Assembly (NCBI GenBank): GCA_947476295.1
Contig: CANJQC010000002.1
Location: 1-64,000 of the forward strand
DNA from: Planctomycetaceae bacterium
GTDB lineage: Bacteria > Planctomycetota > Planctomycetia > Planctomycetales > Planctomycetaceae
Direction: 5' to 3'
Length of the DNA: 64,000 nucleotides
This document shows, in pieces, positions 25,747-35,488 of the stretch; the stretch's first letter is position 1; each line of letters starts with the position of its first letter. The notes under the pieces are model-generated. The model worked only from the letters and a program-made list of their open reading frames with translations. It did no database searches and was not told the DNA's origin. The translations under genes and the position numbers were made by a program.

Positions 25747-28700
25747 CTACTTCACCACAAAATTCAGCAACCGCCCAGGCACAGCGACTATCTTAACCAC
25801 AGTCTTGCCTTCCAAATTCTTCTGCACCGTTTCATCCGCCCGCGCGGCGGCTTCGAGAGATTTGGCATCGGAATCCGAAGGAACGATAATTTTCGCTCGC
25901 ACCTTGCCGTTAATCTGCACGGGAACCTCGATCGTGTCTTCAACCAGCAGAGCGGGGTCGTAAGACGGCCAGCGTTCGAACGTCAGCGTACCGGGATGGC
26001 CCAGCGCGTTCCACAACTCTTCAGCAATGTGAGGAGCGAACGGATTGAGCAGCAGAATGAATTGTTCCAAAACGGCCTTGCTGCGAGTCTCCTGACCAGA
26101 CATGAAGTTTGTAAATTCCATCATGCGGCTGATTGCCGTGTTGAACGCCAGGCGATCGATGTCGTCGGTGACGGCTTTGATTGTCTTGTGCAGGATTCGC
26201 AGTTGATCCACTGGCGGTGGGGAATCAACGACAGAAGATGAGAGGATCACGGTTTCGGCACGGTCGTCAATCATCAACCGCCAGACGCGACCAAGGAATC
26301 GATAAACGCCTTCGACCCCGTTCATCTGCCACGGCTTCACCTGTTCCAGTGGCCCCATGAACATCTCGTAGAGTCGCAGTGCGTCAGCGCCATAGTCATT
26401 GACAACGTGATCGGGATTGACGACATTTTTTCGGCTCTTCGACATCTTGTCGGTGCGCCCGGTCAATTCGATGTGAGTGCCTTTGAGATGCGTCTTTCCT
26501 TTCTCCTTGGTCACTTGATCTTCAGTGAGAGGGCGATAGGCGTCTGGATCTTCCGACGGATTTCGTAGTGCGACGATTTCAGCATCGTCGGTCTTCAGAA
26601 CCAATGGGATCAATCCCATATCTTCGAACACGGTACGGTGGCTATCAAAAACTTCAGGACTCACACTGTAGTCGGTGTCCCCCAGAATCATTCCCTGATT
26701 TACCAGTTTCTGAAACGGCTCGGGCCTGCTCACATGGCCGCGATCGAACAGCACCTTGTGCCAGAAGCGGGAGTACAGCAAGTGCAGCACGGCATGTTCC
26801 GCGCCACCGATGTAAAGATCCACCGGCAGCCAGTACTTTTCCTTCGCCGGATCAATGAAATGAGTGGAGTTCTTATTGTCACAGAAACGCAGGTAATACC
26901 AACAGCTGCCTGCCCATTGCGGCATGCTGTTGGTCTCTCGCTTGAGCTTTACACCGTCGGTATCGGTTTTGAACAGCCATTCCGGTGTCGCTTTGGCAAG
27001 CATCGGTTCCGGTGTCCCGGTCGGCTTGAAGTCGTCCATATGCGGATGCAGCACCGGCAGTGATTCGACTGTGTCGGCTCGCATGAGTCCCGTTGGATTG
27101 CCCTCCGAATCAAGTTCGTGCCAGATCGGAAACGGCTCACCCCAGTACCGCTGACGGCTGAACAACCAATCTCGCAGGCGATAGTTGACGGCTTCTTTTC
27201 CGAGGCCTGCCTCAGTTAACGATTTTGTTATTTGAGTCTTGAAATCGTCGGTTGCAAGGCCGTCGTAGACACCTGAATTGACTGCGACGCCGGTCTCCGT
27301 GAACGCAGCATTTTCCAGATCCGCAATGTGGCCACTGCCCGGAGCTGGGGCGACGACCTGCGTGATCGCAATGCCAAACGTTTTCGCAAATTCATAGTCA
27401 CGTTCATCATGACCTGGCACCGCCATGATGGCTCCGGTGCCGTAGCTGATCAATACGTAATCGGCGATCCAGACGGGGACTCGTTCGCCGTTCACTGGAT
27501 TTATGGCATAGCCGCCAGTGAAGACGCCTGTTTTTTCTTTGGCGAGGTCCGTGCGGTCGAGGTCACTCTTGAGCGATGACTTGCGGATGTATTCGTCAAC
27601 GGCTGATCGTTGATCGTTGGTAGTGATCTTCTGCACAAGTGGATGCTCAGGAGACAGCACCATGTATGTCACACCGAACAGCGTGTCCGGGCGAGTTGTG
27701 TAGACGCGAATGACGTCGGATTCGGGATCGCGGGGGAAACCGGTGGATTGGCGGGACGCCTTCCATGTCTCGTATGCTGTTGTTGTACCGGAGGGCTGAC
27801 GCCCACCGCTCGCCGTACTGTCACTCTCGATGCTCGATCCTCGATCCTCAATCCTGAAGGCCACTTCCGCACCAGTGCTCCGCCCGATCCAGTTGCGTTG
27901 CATGAATTTGATTGAATCGGACCAGTCGAGTTCATCCAGTTCACTCGCCAGGCGATCCGCATACGCCGTAATCCGCAGCATCCATTGTTTGAGCGGCATT
28001 CGCACGACCGGATGGCCACCGCGTTCGCTCTTGCCGTCGATGATTTCTTCATTCGCCAGCACCGTGCCGAGCGCCGGGCACCAGTTGACGGGGGCGTCGG
28101 AAACGTAGGCAAGTCGGTGCTTGTCTTGATAGCGGCGGATTGCGGCGTCAACCTCCGGCGAGCGGCCAGCGTGAGCTGGCCGGTACGATAAGTTTCCCGT
28201 CTCCACGGACTGCTCGGATGCCGACTGCAGGGACGACGTACCGGAGGGTTGACACCCTCCGCTCGCTAGGATTTCCTCCGGAATCGGCAATTCCGAAATT
28301 GGGCGACCTTTGCCTTTGCGCTGAACGCCATCCGGGCCGGTCCAGACGTAAGCTGCATCGTACCATGTGTCGAAGATTTGCAGGAAGATCCATTGAGTCC
28401 ACCGATAATAATCCGGGTCGGTGGTGGCCAGTTCGCGAGTCCAGTCGTAGCTGAACCCCAGCATCTTCAACTGACGCTTAAACGTGGCAATGTTCTGTTC
28501 AGTTGTCACACGAGGATGCGTGCCGGTCTTGACGGCATGTTCTTCCGCCGGAAGTCCAAAGGCATCCCAGCCCATCGGATGCAGCACGTTCTTCCCTTTC
28601 ATCCGCGCATAACGGCAAACGATATCTGTCGCCGTGTAGCCCTCCGGATGTCCCACATGCAGACCGCTGCCGGACGGGTACGGAAACATGTCGAGCACAT

Positions 28701-28821
28701 ACAGTTTGGGTTTGTCCGCAGCATCACCGTTGGGAACTGCGTCCTCCGTTCGGAACGTTTGATGTGTCTCCCAATACTGCTGCCAGTGTGCTTCAATGCG
28801 TTTGGCGTCGTAACGAGGCAT
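25747..28821 (-). CDS. leuS: Leucyl-tRNA synthetase with two repeat-derived in-frame insertions
   Basis: 1024 residues. Class I synthetase: HVGH of the HIGH box in [14 protein letters not shown] (about 55), [14 protein letters not shown], the CP1 editing domain opening NWIGRS then VYTTRPDT, and [11 protein letters not shown] (KMSKS). It charges tRNA-Leu with leucine. Most bacterial LeuRS are 800-880 residues and planctomycete forms somewhat longer; this one has extra peptides at about 182-225 and 322-362. Both contain translated copies of intergenic palindromic repeats, read in frame without stops. All catalytic motifs are intact, so the gene should work. ATG at 28821; convergent with the SDR gene and divergent from purB. 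Confidence 0.95.
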   Translation of the reverse strand: MPRYDAKRIEAHWQQYWETHQTFRTEDAVPNGDAADKPKLYVLDMFPYPSGSGLHVGHPEGYTATDIVCRYARMKGKNVLHPMGWDAFGLPAEEHAVKTGTHPRVTTEQNIATFKRQLKMLGFSYDWTRELATTDPDYYRWTQWIFLQIFDTWYDAAYVWTGPDGVQRKGKGRPISELPIPEEILASGGCQPSGTSSLQSASEQSVETGNLSYRPAHAGRSPEVDAAIRRYQDKHRLAYVSDAPVNWCPALGTVLANEEIIDGKSERGGHPVVRMPLKQWMLRITAYADRLASELDELDWSDSIKFMQRNWIGRSTGAEVAFRIEDRGSSIESDSTASGGRQPSGTTTAYETWKASRQSTGFPRDPESDVIRVYTTRPDTLFGVTYMVLSPEHPLVQKITTNDQRSAVDEYIRKSSLKSDLDRTDLAKEKTGVFTGGYAINPVNGERVPVWIADYVLISYGTGAIMAVPGHDERDYEFAKTFGIAITQVVAPAPGSGHIADLENAAFTETGVAVNSGVYDGLATDDFKTQITKSLTEAGLGKEAVNYRLRDWLFSRQRYWGEPFPIWHELDSEGNPTGLMRADTVESLPVLHPHMDDFKPTGTPEPMLAKATPEWLFKTDTDGVKLKRETNSMPQWAGSCWYYLRFCDNKNSTHFIDPAKEKYWLPVDLYIGGAEHAVLHLLYSRFWHKVLFDRGHVSRPEPFQKLVNQGMILGDTDYSVSPEVFDSHRTVFEDMGLIPLVLKTDDAEIVALRNPSEDPDAYRPLTEDQVTKEKGKTHLKGTHIELTGRTDKMSKSRKNVVNPDHVVNDYGADALRLYEMFMGPLEQVKPWQMNGVEGVYRFLGRVWRLMIDDRAETVILSSSVVDSPPPVDQLRILHKTIKAVTDDIDRLAFNTAISRMMEFTNFMSGQETRSKAVLEQFILLLNPFAPHIAEELWNALGHPGTLTFERWPSYDPALLVEDTIEVPVQINGKVRAKIIVPSDSDAKSLEAAARADETVQKNLEGKTVVKIVAVPGRLLNFVVK
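27788..27850. repeat. Repeat insertion 1 inside leuS (palindromic element plus GATCGAG runs)
   Basis: CCGGAGGGCTGACGCCCACC... (27788-27815) is a copy of the arm at 24580/24639 and 52390. Next to it, about 27826-27850, lies a tandem of GCTCGATCCTCGATCCTC type. On the coding strand the first gives ASGGRQPSG and the second EDRGSSIES. They fall at the start of the editing domain, between the NWIGRS and TTRPDT landmarks, where E. coli LeuRS has about 40 fewer residues. Confidence 0.8.
28157..28268. repeat. Repeat insertion 2 inside leuS (two element types)
   Basis: 28241-28268 is another copy of the 27788 element; the coding strand gives ASGGCQPSG in the same frame. 28157-28192 (GGCGAGCGGCCAGCGTGAGC...) is a different hairpin element, with GGCCAGC/GCTGGCC arms, also found between genes at 15923-15958; it is read as [10 protein letters not shown]. 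The pair interrupts the planctomycete-type segment between ISELPIPEE and YQDKHRLAY, just before NWCPALGT. Confidence 0.8.
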
Positions 28822-28845
28822 AATGTATTTTCGTCAATTCAAATC

Positions 28846-28870
28846 GTAGGATGGACATTCATGTCCGTCG
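28846..28870. repeat. Second copy of the GGACATTCATGTCC repeat
   Basis: GGATGGACATTCATGTCCGT with flanks matches 3522-3544 exactly over at least 20 bases. It lies in the leuS-purB divergent region (28822-29096), which otherwise holds only a short GGATCAGAC tandem at about 29055-29076 and no gene. Confidence 0.75.
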
Positions 28871-29096
28871 TATCTGTCTCGTCAGTCGTGGCAGTTTCCT
28901 CGCAGTTTATTCAACCCACGCCACGATTCAACGCGGTCGAATCCCTCTGTCTCAGCAGATCCCGATTCTGCGACAGACCCGACTGCATCTTCCCATGTGT
29001 CTGACGCCGGTGAATTTCGCTGCAGACTGTGGTAATCTTCGGTCGCAAGCTGGCGGATCAGACGGATCAGACGGATTTGTCAGAGATTTATCAACA

Positions 29097-30548
29097 ATGG
29101 AATCGAAAGCCCGCACCGTGTCCCACGACATTTATGAAAATCCACTAATCACGCGGTATGCATCCCGTGAAATGGCCGCCATCTGGTCGGCTCAGAAGAA
29201 GCATTCCACTTGGCGGCTTTTGTGGATCGCACTGGCCGAATGCCAGCAGAAGCTCGGCCTGAACATCACCGATGCACAGCTCACCGAAATGCGGGCCAAC
29301 ATCGACAACATCGATTTCGACGCAGCGGACCGTTACGAACGAGAACTCCGACACGATGTCATGGCTCACGTTCACGCATGGGGCGATCAGTGTCCGAGTG
29401 CCCGACCGATTGTGCACTTAGGAGCTACCAGCTGCTTCGTCACTGACAACTCGGAACTGATTCAGATCAAGGAAAGTCTGAATCTGATCCGTCGCCGCCT
29501 GGTTCAGGTCATCGACCAATTGGCGACATTTGCTGCGAAGTACCGCAACCTGCCGTGCTTGGGTTTTACTCACCTTCAGCCCGCTCAACCGACAACCGTC
29601 GGAAAACGCGCCACGTTATGGTGCTGGGATCTGTTGCTGGATCTGGAAGAAATTGAACACCGGCTTGCGACGCTGCGATTCCGAGGCGTCAAGGGCACCA
29701 CGGGGACTCAGGCAACTTTTCTGACACTGTTCAATGGTGATCACGGCAAGGTAGAACAACTCGATTGCATGGTGACTGAAGCGATGGGTTTCAGTCTGAA
29801 ACATCCCGTCACCGGCCAGACGTATTCCCGCAAAACTGACAGCCAGATCATGGCCACGCTCAACGGTGTCGGTCAAACGTGTCACAAAGCGGGAGCTGAC
29901 ATTCGCATTCTGCAGCATCGCAAGGAAGTGGAAGAACCGTTTGGAAGCAAGCAGATTGGTTCATCGGCGATGGCCTACAAACGCAACCCGATGCGAAGCG
30001 AACGCATGTGTTCTCTGGCGCGTTTTGCCATGAGCCTCCAGGCTGGGGCTGACGCGACAATGGCCAATCAGTGGATGGAACGTACGCTCGACGACAGTGC
30101 GATTCGACGGCTGGGAATGCCGCAGTCGTTTCTGGCAATCGATGCCTGTCTGATTCTGTACCGCAATATCTCCGACGGACTGGTGGTGTATCCAAAGGTG
30201 ATCGAGAAGAATCTTGCCGCAGAACTGCCGTTCATGGCGACCGAAGAGATCCTGATGGCCGGCGTGCAGGCGGGCGGCGACCGTCAGGAACTGCACGAAC
30301 AGATTCGCGTCCACAGTCAGGCTGCGGCGGATCAGGTGAAACGGCAAGGGTCTGACAACGATCTGATTACCAGGTTACAGCACGATCCGCACTTTGCCGC
30401 CGTGGATCTGGCCGGGACTCTGGACGCCAGCCGCTACGTCGGCCGGGCTCCGGAACAGGTCGATAAGTTCATCGATGACTGCGTTCAGCCAGTGCGGAAA
30501 AAATACGTGGCCGATCTGAATGGTGCGTCGGAAGAATTGCGAGTCTAA
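29097..30548 (+). CDS. purB: Adenylosuccinate lyase, eukaryote-like type
   Basis: 483 residues from ATG at 29097 (the open frame reaches back to 28851 over the repeat region and is not family-like). The fumarase/aspartase superfamily signature is clear: [16 protein letters not shown] near 285, plus [23 protein letters not shown] and [16 protein letters not shown]. The sequence runs closely parallel to animal ADSL along its length, including [10 protein letters not shown] and GLVVYPKVI, rather than to the short B. subtilis or the E. coli PurB types. The enzyme splits adenylosuccinate and SAICAR in purine synthesis. Monocistronic. Confidence 0.92.
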   Translation: MESKARTVSHDIYENPLITRYASREMAAIWSAQKKHSTWRLLWIALAECQQKLGLNITDAQLTEMRANIDNIDFDAADRYERELRHDVMAHVHAWGDQCPSARPIVHLGATSCFVTDNSELIQIKESLNLIRRRLVQVIDQLATFAAKYRNLPCLGFTHLQPAQPTTVGKRATLWCWDLLLDLEEIEHRLATLRFRGVKGTTGTQATFLTLFNGDHGKVEQLDCMVTEAMGFSLKHPVTGQTYSRKTDSQIMATLNGVGQTCHKAGADIRILQHRKEVEEPFGSKQIGSSAMAYKRNPMRSERMCSLARFAMSLQAGADATMANQWMERTLDDSAIRRLGMPQSFLAIDACLILYRNISDGLVVYPKVIEKNLAAELPFMATEEILMAGVQAGGDRQELHEQIRVHSQAAADQVKRQGSDNDLITRLQHDPHFAAVDLAGTLDASRYVGRAPEQVDKFIDDCVQPVRKKYVADLNGASEELRV

Positions 30549-30639
30549 TCCAGAGCGCAAGGAGCCCGGGTGCTATTGCATCCTGAAATGTTCAGCCTCC
30601 ACGCCAGCAGCGCGCACTGCATCGTGGCAGCGACGTTTC

Positions 30640-30725
30640 TTAACAACGGATTTCATGGATTTCACGGATAAAAATTCCTCATGGCTTTGTGTTTATCAAT
30701 GATATCCGCGTAATCTGCGGTTTAA
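30640..30725. repeat. Imperfect inverted repeat (ATTTCACGGAT family)
   Basis: TTAACAACGGATTTCATGG ... TTTCACGGATAA (30640-30671) faces GATATCCGCGTAATCTGCGG...TTTAA (30701-30725); the arms are imperfect reverse complements. The motif is of the 'GGATTTCACGGAT' kind that is often dispersed in PVC genomes (recalled, not searched). It lies between purB and the alcohol dehydrogenase. Confidence 0.55.
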
Positions 30726-30758
30726 CGGTCAAAGAGTCTATCCCATATTGGAGCATTT

Positions 30759-31757
30759 ATGCTTGCCGGACATTTTGTCAGTCGTCGTCAGGTCGAACTC
30801 GTGCAAATCGAAGAGCCGCAGTTGCAGTCTAAGGATGTGTCTCCTGGGCAGATTCTGTTTCAGCCGGAAATGACATGTCTCTGCGGATCAGATCTGCCGT
30901 TTTTCGACGGTGATTTCGAAGGCCATCCGATCAATTATCCGCAGCCAGTGGGCATGTCACTGCATGAAATGGTCGGGACCGTCATCGACACGAATGGCAA
31001 TCGCTGGAAACCCGGAACCCGCGTACTCGCCGTTCCCGTCGGACAGCATGGACTCTTCGAACGGTTAGTTATTTGTGAACAGCGCGTGATTGCGCTCGAT
31101 CCGAGTCTGTCCGACGAAATGGCCATGCTTGCACAGCCTTTCGGGACGGTTGTGTTCGCCCTGAAAAAGCTGCCCAACATGATCGACCGTGATGTTGTCG
31201 TGCTGGGGCAAGGACCGATCGGTCAGATGTTCACTACCGGTTTGCGAAATTTGGGCGCACGGAGGATTATCGGAATTGATCCATTGCCAGCACGTTTGAA
31301 ACTCAGCCGCACGATGGGCGCCACTGACACGATTTGTGCAAAAGGGCGGGAGGCTGTAGAACAAGTGCGTGATATTCTGAACGGTGAATTGCCGGATGTA
31401 GTGATCGAAGCCGTCGGCCATCGGGCTCAGGCATTGAACGATGCGATTGAACTCACGCGACCCTTCGGGCAAATTCTGTATTTCGGCGTGCCGGCCAACA
31501 CGATTGATGGAGTCAATCTCAAAGCGGCGATGCTTAAGAACCTTGTTATCAGTACCAGTCTGCATCCGGACTACGAACGCACGTTCCCGCTCGCCATGCA
31601 ATGGATCGCCGAAGGTCGAGTTAACCTGAAACCGCTGATCACGCATCGGTTTCCGCTGTCACAGATTCAGCAGGCTTACGACACGTTCCGTGATCGAATC
31701 GACGGAGCCCAGAAAGTTCTGGTAGAATTTCCGAGCTGGAAGCCGGGGAAGCAATAA
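30759..31757 (+). CDS. Zinc-dependent alcohol dehydrogenase family (MDR) protein
   Basis: 332 residues of the medium-chain dehydrogenase/reductase superfamily. The catalytic zinc site reads CGSD (Cys42) and LHE (His69, Glu70). The Rossmann motif GQGPIGQM lies at about 149-156 with an acidic residue (GIDPLPARL) that favours NAD. The four-Cys structural zinc lobe is absent, so it belongs to the shorter sorbitol-dehydrogenase/threonine-dehydrogenase-like group lacking that loop. Substrate unknown. ATG at 30759. Not obviously in an operon: 210 bases after purB with a repeat between, and 130 bases before the next gene. Confidence 0.8.
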   Translation: MLAGHFVSRRQVELVQIEEPQLQSKDVSPGQILFQPEMTCLCGSDLPFFDGDFEGHPINYPQPVGMSLHEMVGTVIDTNGNRWKPGTRVLAVPVGQHGLFERLVICEQRVIALDPSLSDEMAMLAQPFGTVVFALKKLPNMIDRDVVVLGQGPIGQMFTTGLRNLGARRIIGIDPLPARLKLSRTMGATDTICAKGREAVEQVRDILNGELPDVVIEAVGHRAQALNDAIELTRPFGQILYFGVPANTIDGVNLKAAMLKNLVISTSLHPDYERTFPLAMQWIAEGRVNLKPLITHRFPLSQIQQAYDTFRDRIDGAQKVLVEFPSWKPGKQ

Positions 31758-31887
31758 TCTAGTCTTAGATCCGGACTCCCTCGCATTCTCGTCATAAAAA
31801 ATTGATTTGACAGTTGCAGTTTTGCTCGCCGCTAGTGTACGCTTGTATAAGTGACAGCAGCCGTCCTGCTTTGCAAAGGGGTTATCG

Positions 31888-33444
31888 ATGGTTCGAGAAC
31901 GCTCACGTCGTGGTTTTTTGGCGGATGTAGGACGAGGAACTTTGCTGGCGACGCTGGGCCCGGCAATGTTGACGGACCTTGGTTTGGCACCCAAGGCGTT
32001 TGCTGAAGAACTCGACAGCACGCTGCGTTTCGGAGATTTGGAATCGTTAGTGTGTGAGTTGCAGGAAACGCCTGTCGAGCGACTTCAGTCAACGCTGGCG
32101 GAAAAACTGCGAGGCGGGTTGCCGCTCAGGACGCTGGTCGCTGCGGGAGCTCTCGCGAATGCCCGTACCTTTGGCGGCGAAGACTATATTGGCTTTCATA
32201 CTTTTATGGCACTCGGTCCCGCGCTGAAGATGTCGGCTCTGATGCCGAAGGGTTCGGAAGCACTGCCGGTCTTCAAAGTGCTGTATCGTAACAGCAACCG
32301 GATTCAGGAATTCGGCGGGCGAGAATCTGAAACCCTGCATGCGTTGTCCGCTTCGGCACCAGCAAACGAGGCCACGGCGGCGGCGCTGCATGATGCGATC
32401 GTGGCTAAGGACACCAATCATGCGGAACAAATCCTTGCGGCCTTAGTCGCCAGTGATCGTCGGAGCGCGCTGGATGCTTTGATTCCGGCGATCGAGGACG
32501 CTCCAGAAGTGCATCGTACTGTTCTGCCATATCGCGCTTGGGACATGCAGGAGATCGTGGGAACTGAGCATGCCCTGACCCTGCTTCGACAATCGTTGAG
32601 ATATTGTATTCGTCTGGAACCGCACCGTAAAGCTGACTGGGACGAACATGGAAAGATGCTGGTGACCCTGCTGGACGAATTTTATCTGGATGGCAAAGAG
32701 CCGGGGACGAAGTCCGCTGAGAATGCGTTTTTGGAACATCTGAGCGAAACGTTTGCAACGGCGTCGCCCATCGATGCCGCCCGAGCCGCAGCCAGCGCGC
32801 TGGCAGAAGGATATCAGCCAGCCGTGATCGGCGAAGCGATTTCACTGGCGGCCAGTTTGCTCGTGCTTCGGGATGCAGGGAGGTTGCCGCAATACGAAGA
32901 CAAACTCAAGCCTGCGGGCTGCGTGCATGGCGATTCGGTCGGCGTTCATGCCAGTGATGCGGCAAACGCCTGGAGAAATCTGGCCAGTGTGAGCAGCGGT
33001 CGCAACGTCTTTGCTTGTCTGATTATCGGAGCATGGCAGGTGGCACGGGATCGGAACCAGCCCGGCAATCTCCTAGCGAGTCCGTTGCCTGTGAAGCATC
33101 ATCTGGATCGCCTAACTACGACTGATGCAGACGGTCTGCTGGCTCAACTGGATGAAGCGATTCAGAATAATCTGCAGGCACATGCGACCGCGATTGCGCA
33201 GCGTTATGGTGAATTGTCACTTCCGAACGATCGTCTGTTTGCAACCATGTTGAAGTATGCCGTGAGCGAAGACGGGGCTCTGCATGCCGAAAAATACTTC
33301 TATACTGTGTGGGATGACTTCCATGCGACAAGACCATCCGCCCGTTGGCGACACATAACATCTCTGGCTCGCGTAACGGCAAGTGAATTCGGAAAACCAG
33401 CGGCTGGCCAGGCGGAGGCGAGGGGGTTGCTGGGCGTGGGATGA
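31888..33444 (+). CDS. Tat-exported protein of unknown function
   Basis: 518 residues. A twin-arginine signal is plain (SRRGFLADVGRGTLLATLG, cut near AFAEE). The body is almost all helical, with Ala/Leu-rich repeats of about 35-40 residues (for example ALHDAIVAKDTNHAEQILAAL), suggestive of an alpha-solenoid. His-rich points: GFHTFMALGPALKMS, CVHGDSVGVHASD, KHHLDRL. I do not recognise a catalytic family. Tat export usually means a folded or cofactor-loaded protein. ATG at 31888. It ends 4 bases before the convergent CPBP protease gene. Confidence 0.7.
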   Translation: MVRERSRRGFLADVGRGTLLATLGPAMLTDLGLAPKAFAEELDSTLRFGDLESLVCELQETPVERLQSTLAEKLRGGLPLRTLVAAGALANARTFGGEDYIGFHTFMALGPALKMSALMPKGSEALPVFKVLYRNSNRIQEFGGRESETLHALSASAPANEATAAALHDAIVAKDTNHAEQILAALVASDRRSALDALIPAIEDAPEVHRTVLPYRAWDMQEIVGTEHALTLLRQSLRYCIRLEPHRKADWDEHGKMLVTLLDEFYLDGKEPGTKSAENAFLEHLSETFATASPIDAARAAASALAEGYQPAVIGEAISLAASLLVLRDAGRLPQYEDKLKPAGCVHGDSVGVHASDAANAWRNLASVSSGRNVFACLIIGAWQVARDRNQPGNLLASPLPVKHHLDRLTTTDADGLLAQLDEAIQNNLQAHATAIAQRYGELSLPNDRLFATMLKYAVSEDGALHAEKYFYTVWDDFHATRPSARWRHITSLARVTASEFGKPAAGQAEARGLLGVG

Positions 33445-33448
33445 TGGT

Positions 33449-34225
33449 CTACCAATAGCCCCATTGCTGCGTGCTGAATACATAAATTCCCAGCAGCAAA
33501 TTGGCGATGGCATGCATGGCGATACAGGCGGCGAGGCTTTTGGTTTTCACCGCAACGCCGTACATCAGAACTCCGAACACAACCGCCGCAAAGAAATCGA
33601 CGGGAGCGTGCGTTACGACGAACAAAACGGTCACGACCACAAGGCTTCGCCAGTGAAAGATGCCGAACGGGACTTTCCAATAGTCCCCGTCGAGATCCGT
33701 CACGAATCGCATCAGAAATCCCCGCCAGAATATCTCTTCCGCCAATGGCACTGCGATCACCATCCGGACGAATCGCATGACAACGATCAGCCAGTACAGG
33801 GCGACGTGTTGTTCCGAGATGAGCGAAGGATTGAAGCCGTCCGTTCGGGCAGCGAATCCGAGATAGCTCAGTGAGCTCGGCAGCATGTTTTGTCGCGCGA
33901 ACAGGAACCCGGGTGCAATCCACACAGCGATGCCCACAATCCCTCCCACCACCGCTAAACCGATTCCTCGGAACGGGCGGAATTCGTAGAACTTCCAATA
34001 CGCACCCAGCACCAGCAGCGTTAATACGGTCTGCAGCGGATACACCCACAGTTCGGGCTGACGACGCCACCACACTGCGGAGTCTTCGGCCGATGTGAAG
34101 CCGATGGCTCGCAAGCCTTCCAGCAGCATCAGGAATCCCATGAACACCGCCAGCGGTGCAACGTGGGCCAAAGCTCTGGTATTTGTCTTTTGCGGCAGTT
34201 CGGACATGTTCAGCAGTTCTGCCAT
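33449..34225 (-). CDS. CPBP (CAAX-type) intramembrane protease, pepcterm-like
   Basis: 258 residues from ATG at 34225 (frame open to 34414 without family-like sequence). About six to eight membrane helices. The CPBP motifs are visible: EEIFWRGF (motif 1, EExxxR), a conserved THAPVDFF (motif 2 His) and HAIANLLLGIY (motif 3 His/Asn). The end, LLGIYVFSTQQWGYW, matches the TIGR03008 subgroup often linked to exosortase/PEP-CTERM systems; no exosortase lies in this window. It cleaves proteins within the membrane; target unknown. Confidence 0.82.
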   Translation of the reverse strand: MAELLNMSELPQKTNTRALAHVAPLAVFMGFLMLLEGLRAIGFTSAEDSAVWWRRQPELWVYPLQTVLTLLVLGAYWKFYEFRPFRGIGLAVVGGIVGIAVWIAPGFLFARQNMLPSSLSYLGFAARTDGFNPSLISEQHVALYWLIVVMRFVRMVIAVPLAEEIFWRGFLMRFVTDLDGDYWKVPFGIFHWRSLVVVTVLFVVTHAPVDFFAAVVFGVLMYGVAVKTKSLAACIAMHAIANLLLGIYVFSTQQWGYW

Positions 34226-34453
34226 AAAACAGAGCTCAAGTAATTCAATCCTAGTTCGGCAACTTCTGCCGTACCGACAGTGTCCGCCGCAAATCGTACG
34301 CATTGAGCTGATTGTCGTGGGTTGCAGAATGGTCGATCCACTTCTGCGAACGATTATTTTCCCGAGAACGTATCGACGTGACGTAACAGGCGAGTGATCC
34401 TTACATGGCGACACTCAGATCATTGGTCACAGAAAGATTTGCGGGAGACAAAG

Positions 34454-34696
34454 ATGATAAACTTTCACACACGCTCGATAATGCTGCTGGCCGGGATGAT
34501 GTCGATCTTCACCACCGGCTGCATCACAGGCACAAATACGTTTTCAAATGCTGCAATTCCCGCGACAAGGTTCTGCAGCATCGATAACACACCCGCACCA
34601 GTGTTCGGCATCTCCTCAGCAGTGGAGAATTTTCCTGCCTTATCTGCTGCAGAAACGTTTTGTGTAAACGACCGTAAAGTCAGTTTGAAACCATAG
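34454..34696 (+). CDS. Small putative lipoprotein
   Basis: 80 residues. The N-terminus MINFHTRSIMLLAGMMSIF ends in TTGC, a fair lipobox; the remaining 55 residues carry two Cys and no known domain. A Shine-Dalgarno-like GGGAGACAAAG stands 4-14 bases upstream of the ATG at 34454. It lies between divergent/convergent genes with no partner. Real but unrecognised; could also be a chance frame, since only length, lipobox and RBS support it. Confidence 0.45.
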   Translation: MINFHTRSIMLLAGMMSIFTTGCITGTNTFSNAAIPATRFCSIDNTPAPVFGISSAVENFPALSAAETFCVNDRKVSLKP

Positions 34697-34795
34697 CGAG
34701 AATTGGAGCGAACCCCCCGGTGACGATCGCCAATGTGGGTCCGATTTGCACGCCGATCTCCAGCACCCTTCAGGACATTCGATTTGCAAACAATC

Positions 34796-35431
34796 TCACT
34801 GATTTTTCGTGCCGTGTATCGACGTCTCAATCAGTTCCAGCAGCCGTTCCGCCACATGCTGCTTCGTCCCCTTGTAGATCGCAATTGTTTCAGCATTGGG
34901 TGAAAGAATCTCAACCGAGTTTGTCAGCGAGCCAATGGCGGAGGTGTCATTCAGGACAATGCAGTCGCAGTTCTTCATCCGAAGTTTACGCATCGCATTG
35001 TTGCGAGGATCCTGAGATTCAAGGGCGAACCCGACGATCCAGCGATTTCCTTTCTGGCTGCCGAGTTCGGCAAGCACATCGGACGTCTCGACAAGCTCGA
35101 GGACGATCGGCTGACCGGTCTTGGTGATCTTACCGGTGATGCGTGTACGAGGGCGGTAGTCACATACGGCGGCGGTGGCGATCACGCCATCGCAGGACGA
35201 AAACAGTTCCAGGCAATGTTGCCGCAGTTCGTCGGTCGTTTCGATGCGGTGGACGTCACACCCTTCCGGCGGGGCCTGTTCAACAGGTCCTGTGACCAAT
35301 ATCACTTCGTGGCCCGCAGCGACCGCCGCAGTAACGAGTGAGTACCCCATTCGTCCGCTGCTGGCGTTAGAAAGGAAGCGAACATCATCAATATATTCGC
35401 GAGTCGGTCCGGCAGTAATCAGAATTTTCAT
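34796..35431 (-). CDS. coaB: Phosphopantothenate-cysteine ligase (CoaB)
   Basis: 211 residues. It starts MKILITAGPTREYIDDVRF-, the signature of the ligase half of CoaBC, with NASSGRMGY, ATAAVCDYRP and a late NDTSAIGS block. It joins phosphopantothenate and cysteine (CTP-dependent in bacteria) on the way to coenzyme A. Unlike most bacteria, which fuse the two activities, this organism has separate coaC and coaB genes, adjacent and in order (57 bases apart). It is the last gene of the yicC-gmk-rpoZ-coaC-coaB run. Confidence 0.9.
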   Translation of the reverse strand: MKILITAGPTREYIDDVRFLSNASSGRMGYSLVTAAVAAGHEVILVTGPVEQAPPEGCDVHRIETTDELRQHCLELFSSCDGVIATAAVCDYRPRTRITGKITKTGQPIVLELVETSDVLAELGSQKGNRWIVGFALESQDPRNNAMRKLRMKNCDCIVLNDTSAIGSLTNSVEILSPNAETIAIYKGTKQHVAERLLELIETSIHGTKNQ

Positions 35432-35488
35432 AGGATGACATTGCTGGGGGTTAAACGATCAGATCTGTCGTTGAAGTCCATGCGTGAT

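Noticed and set aside
28851..29096. N-terminal extension of PurB in the longer open frame
   Set aside because: It translates a dispersed repeat and a short tandem; the family start fits the ATG at 29097.
33449..34225. Exosortase/PEP-CTERM locus around the CPBP protease
   Set aside because: No exosortase gene and no protein with a PEP-CTERM tail in the neighbourhood.
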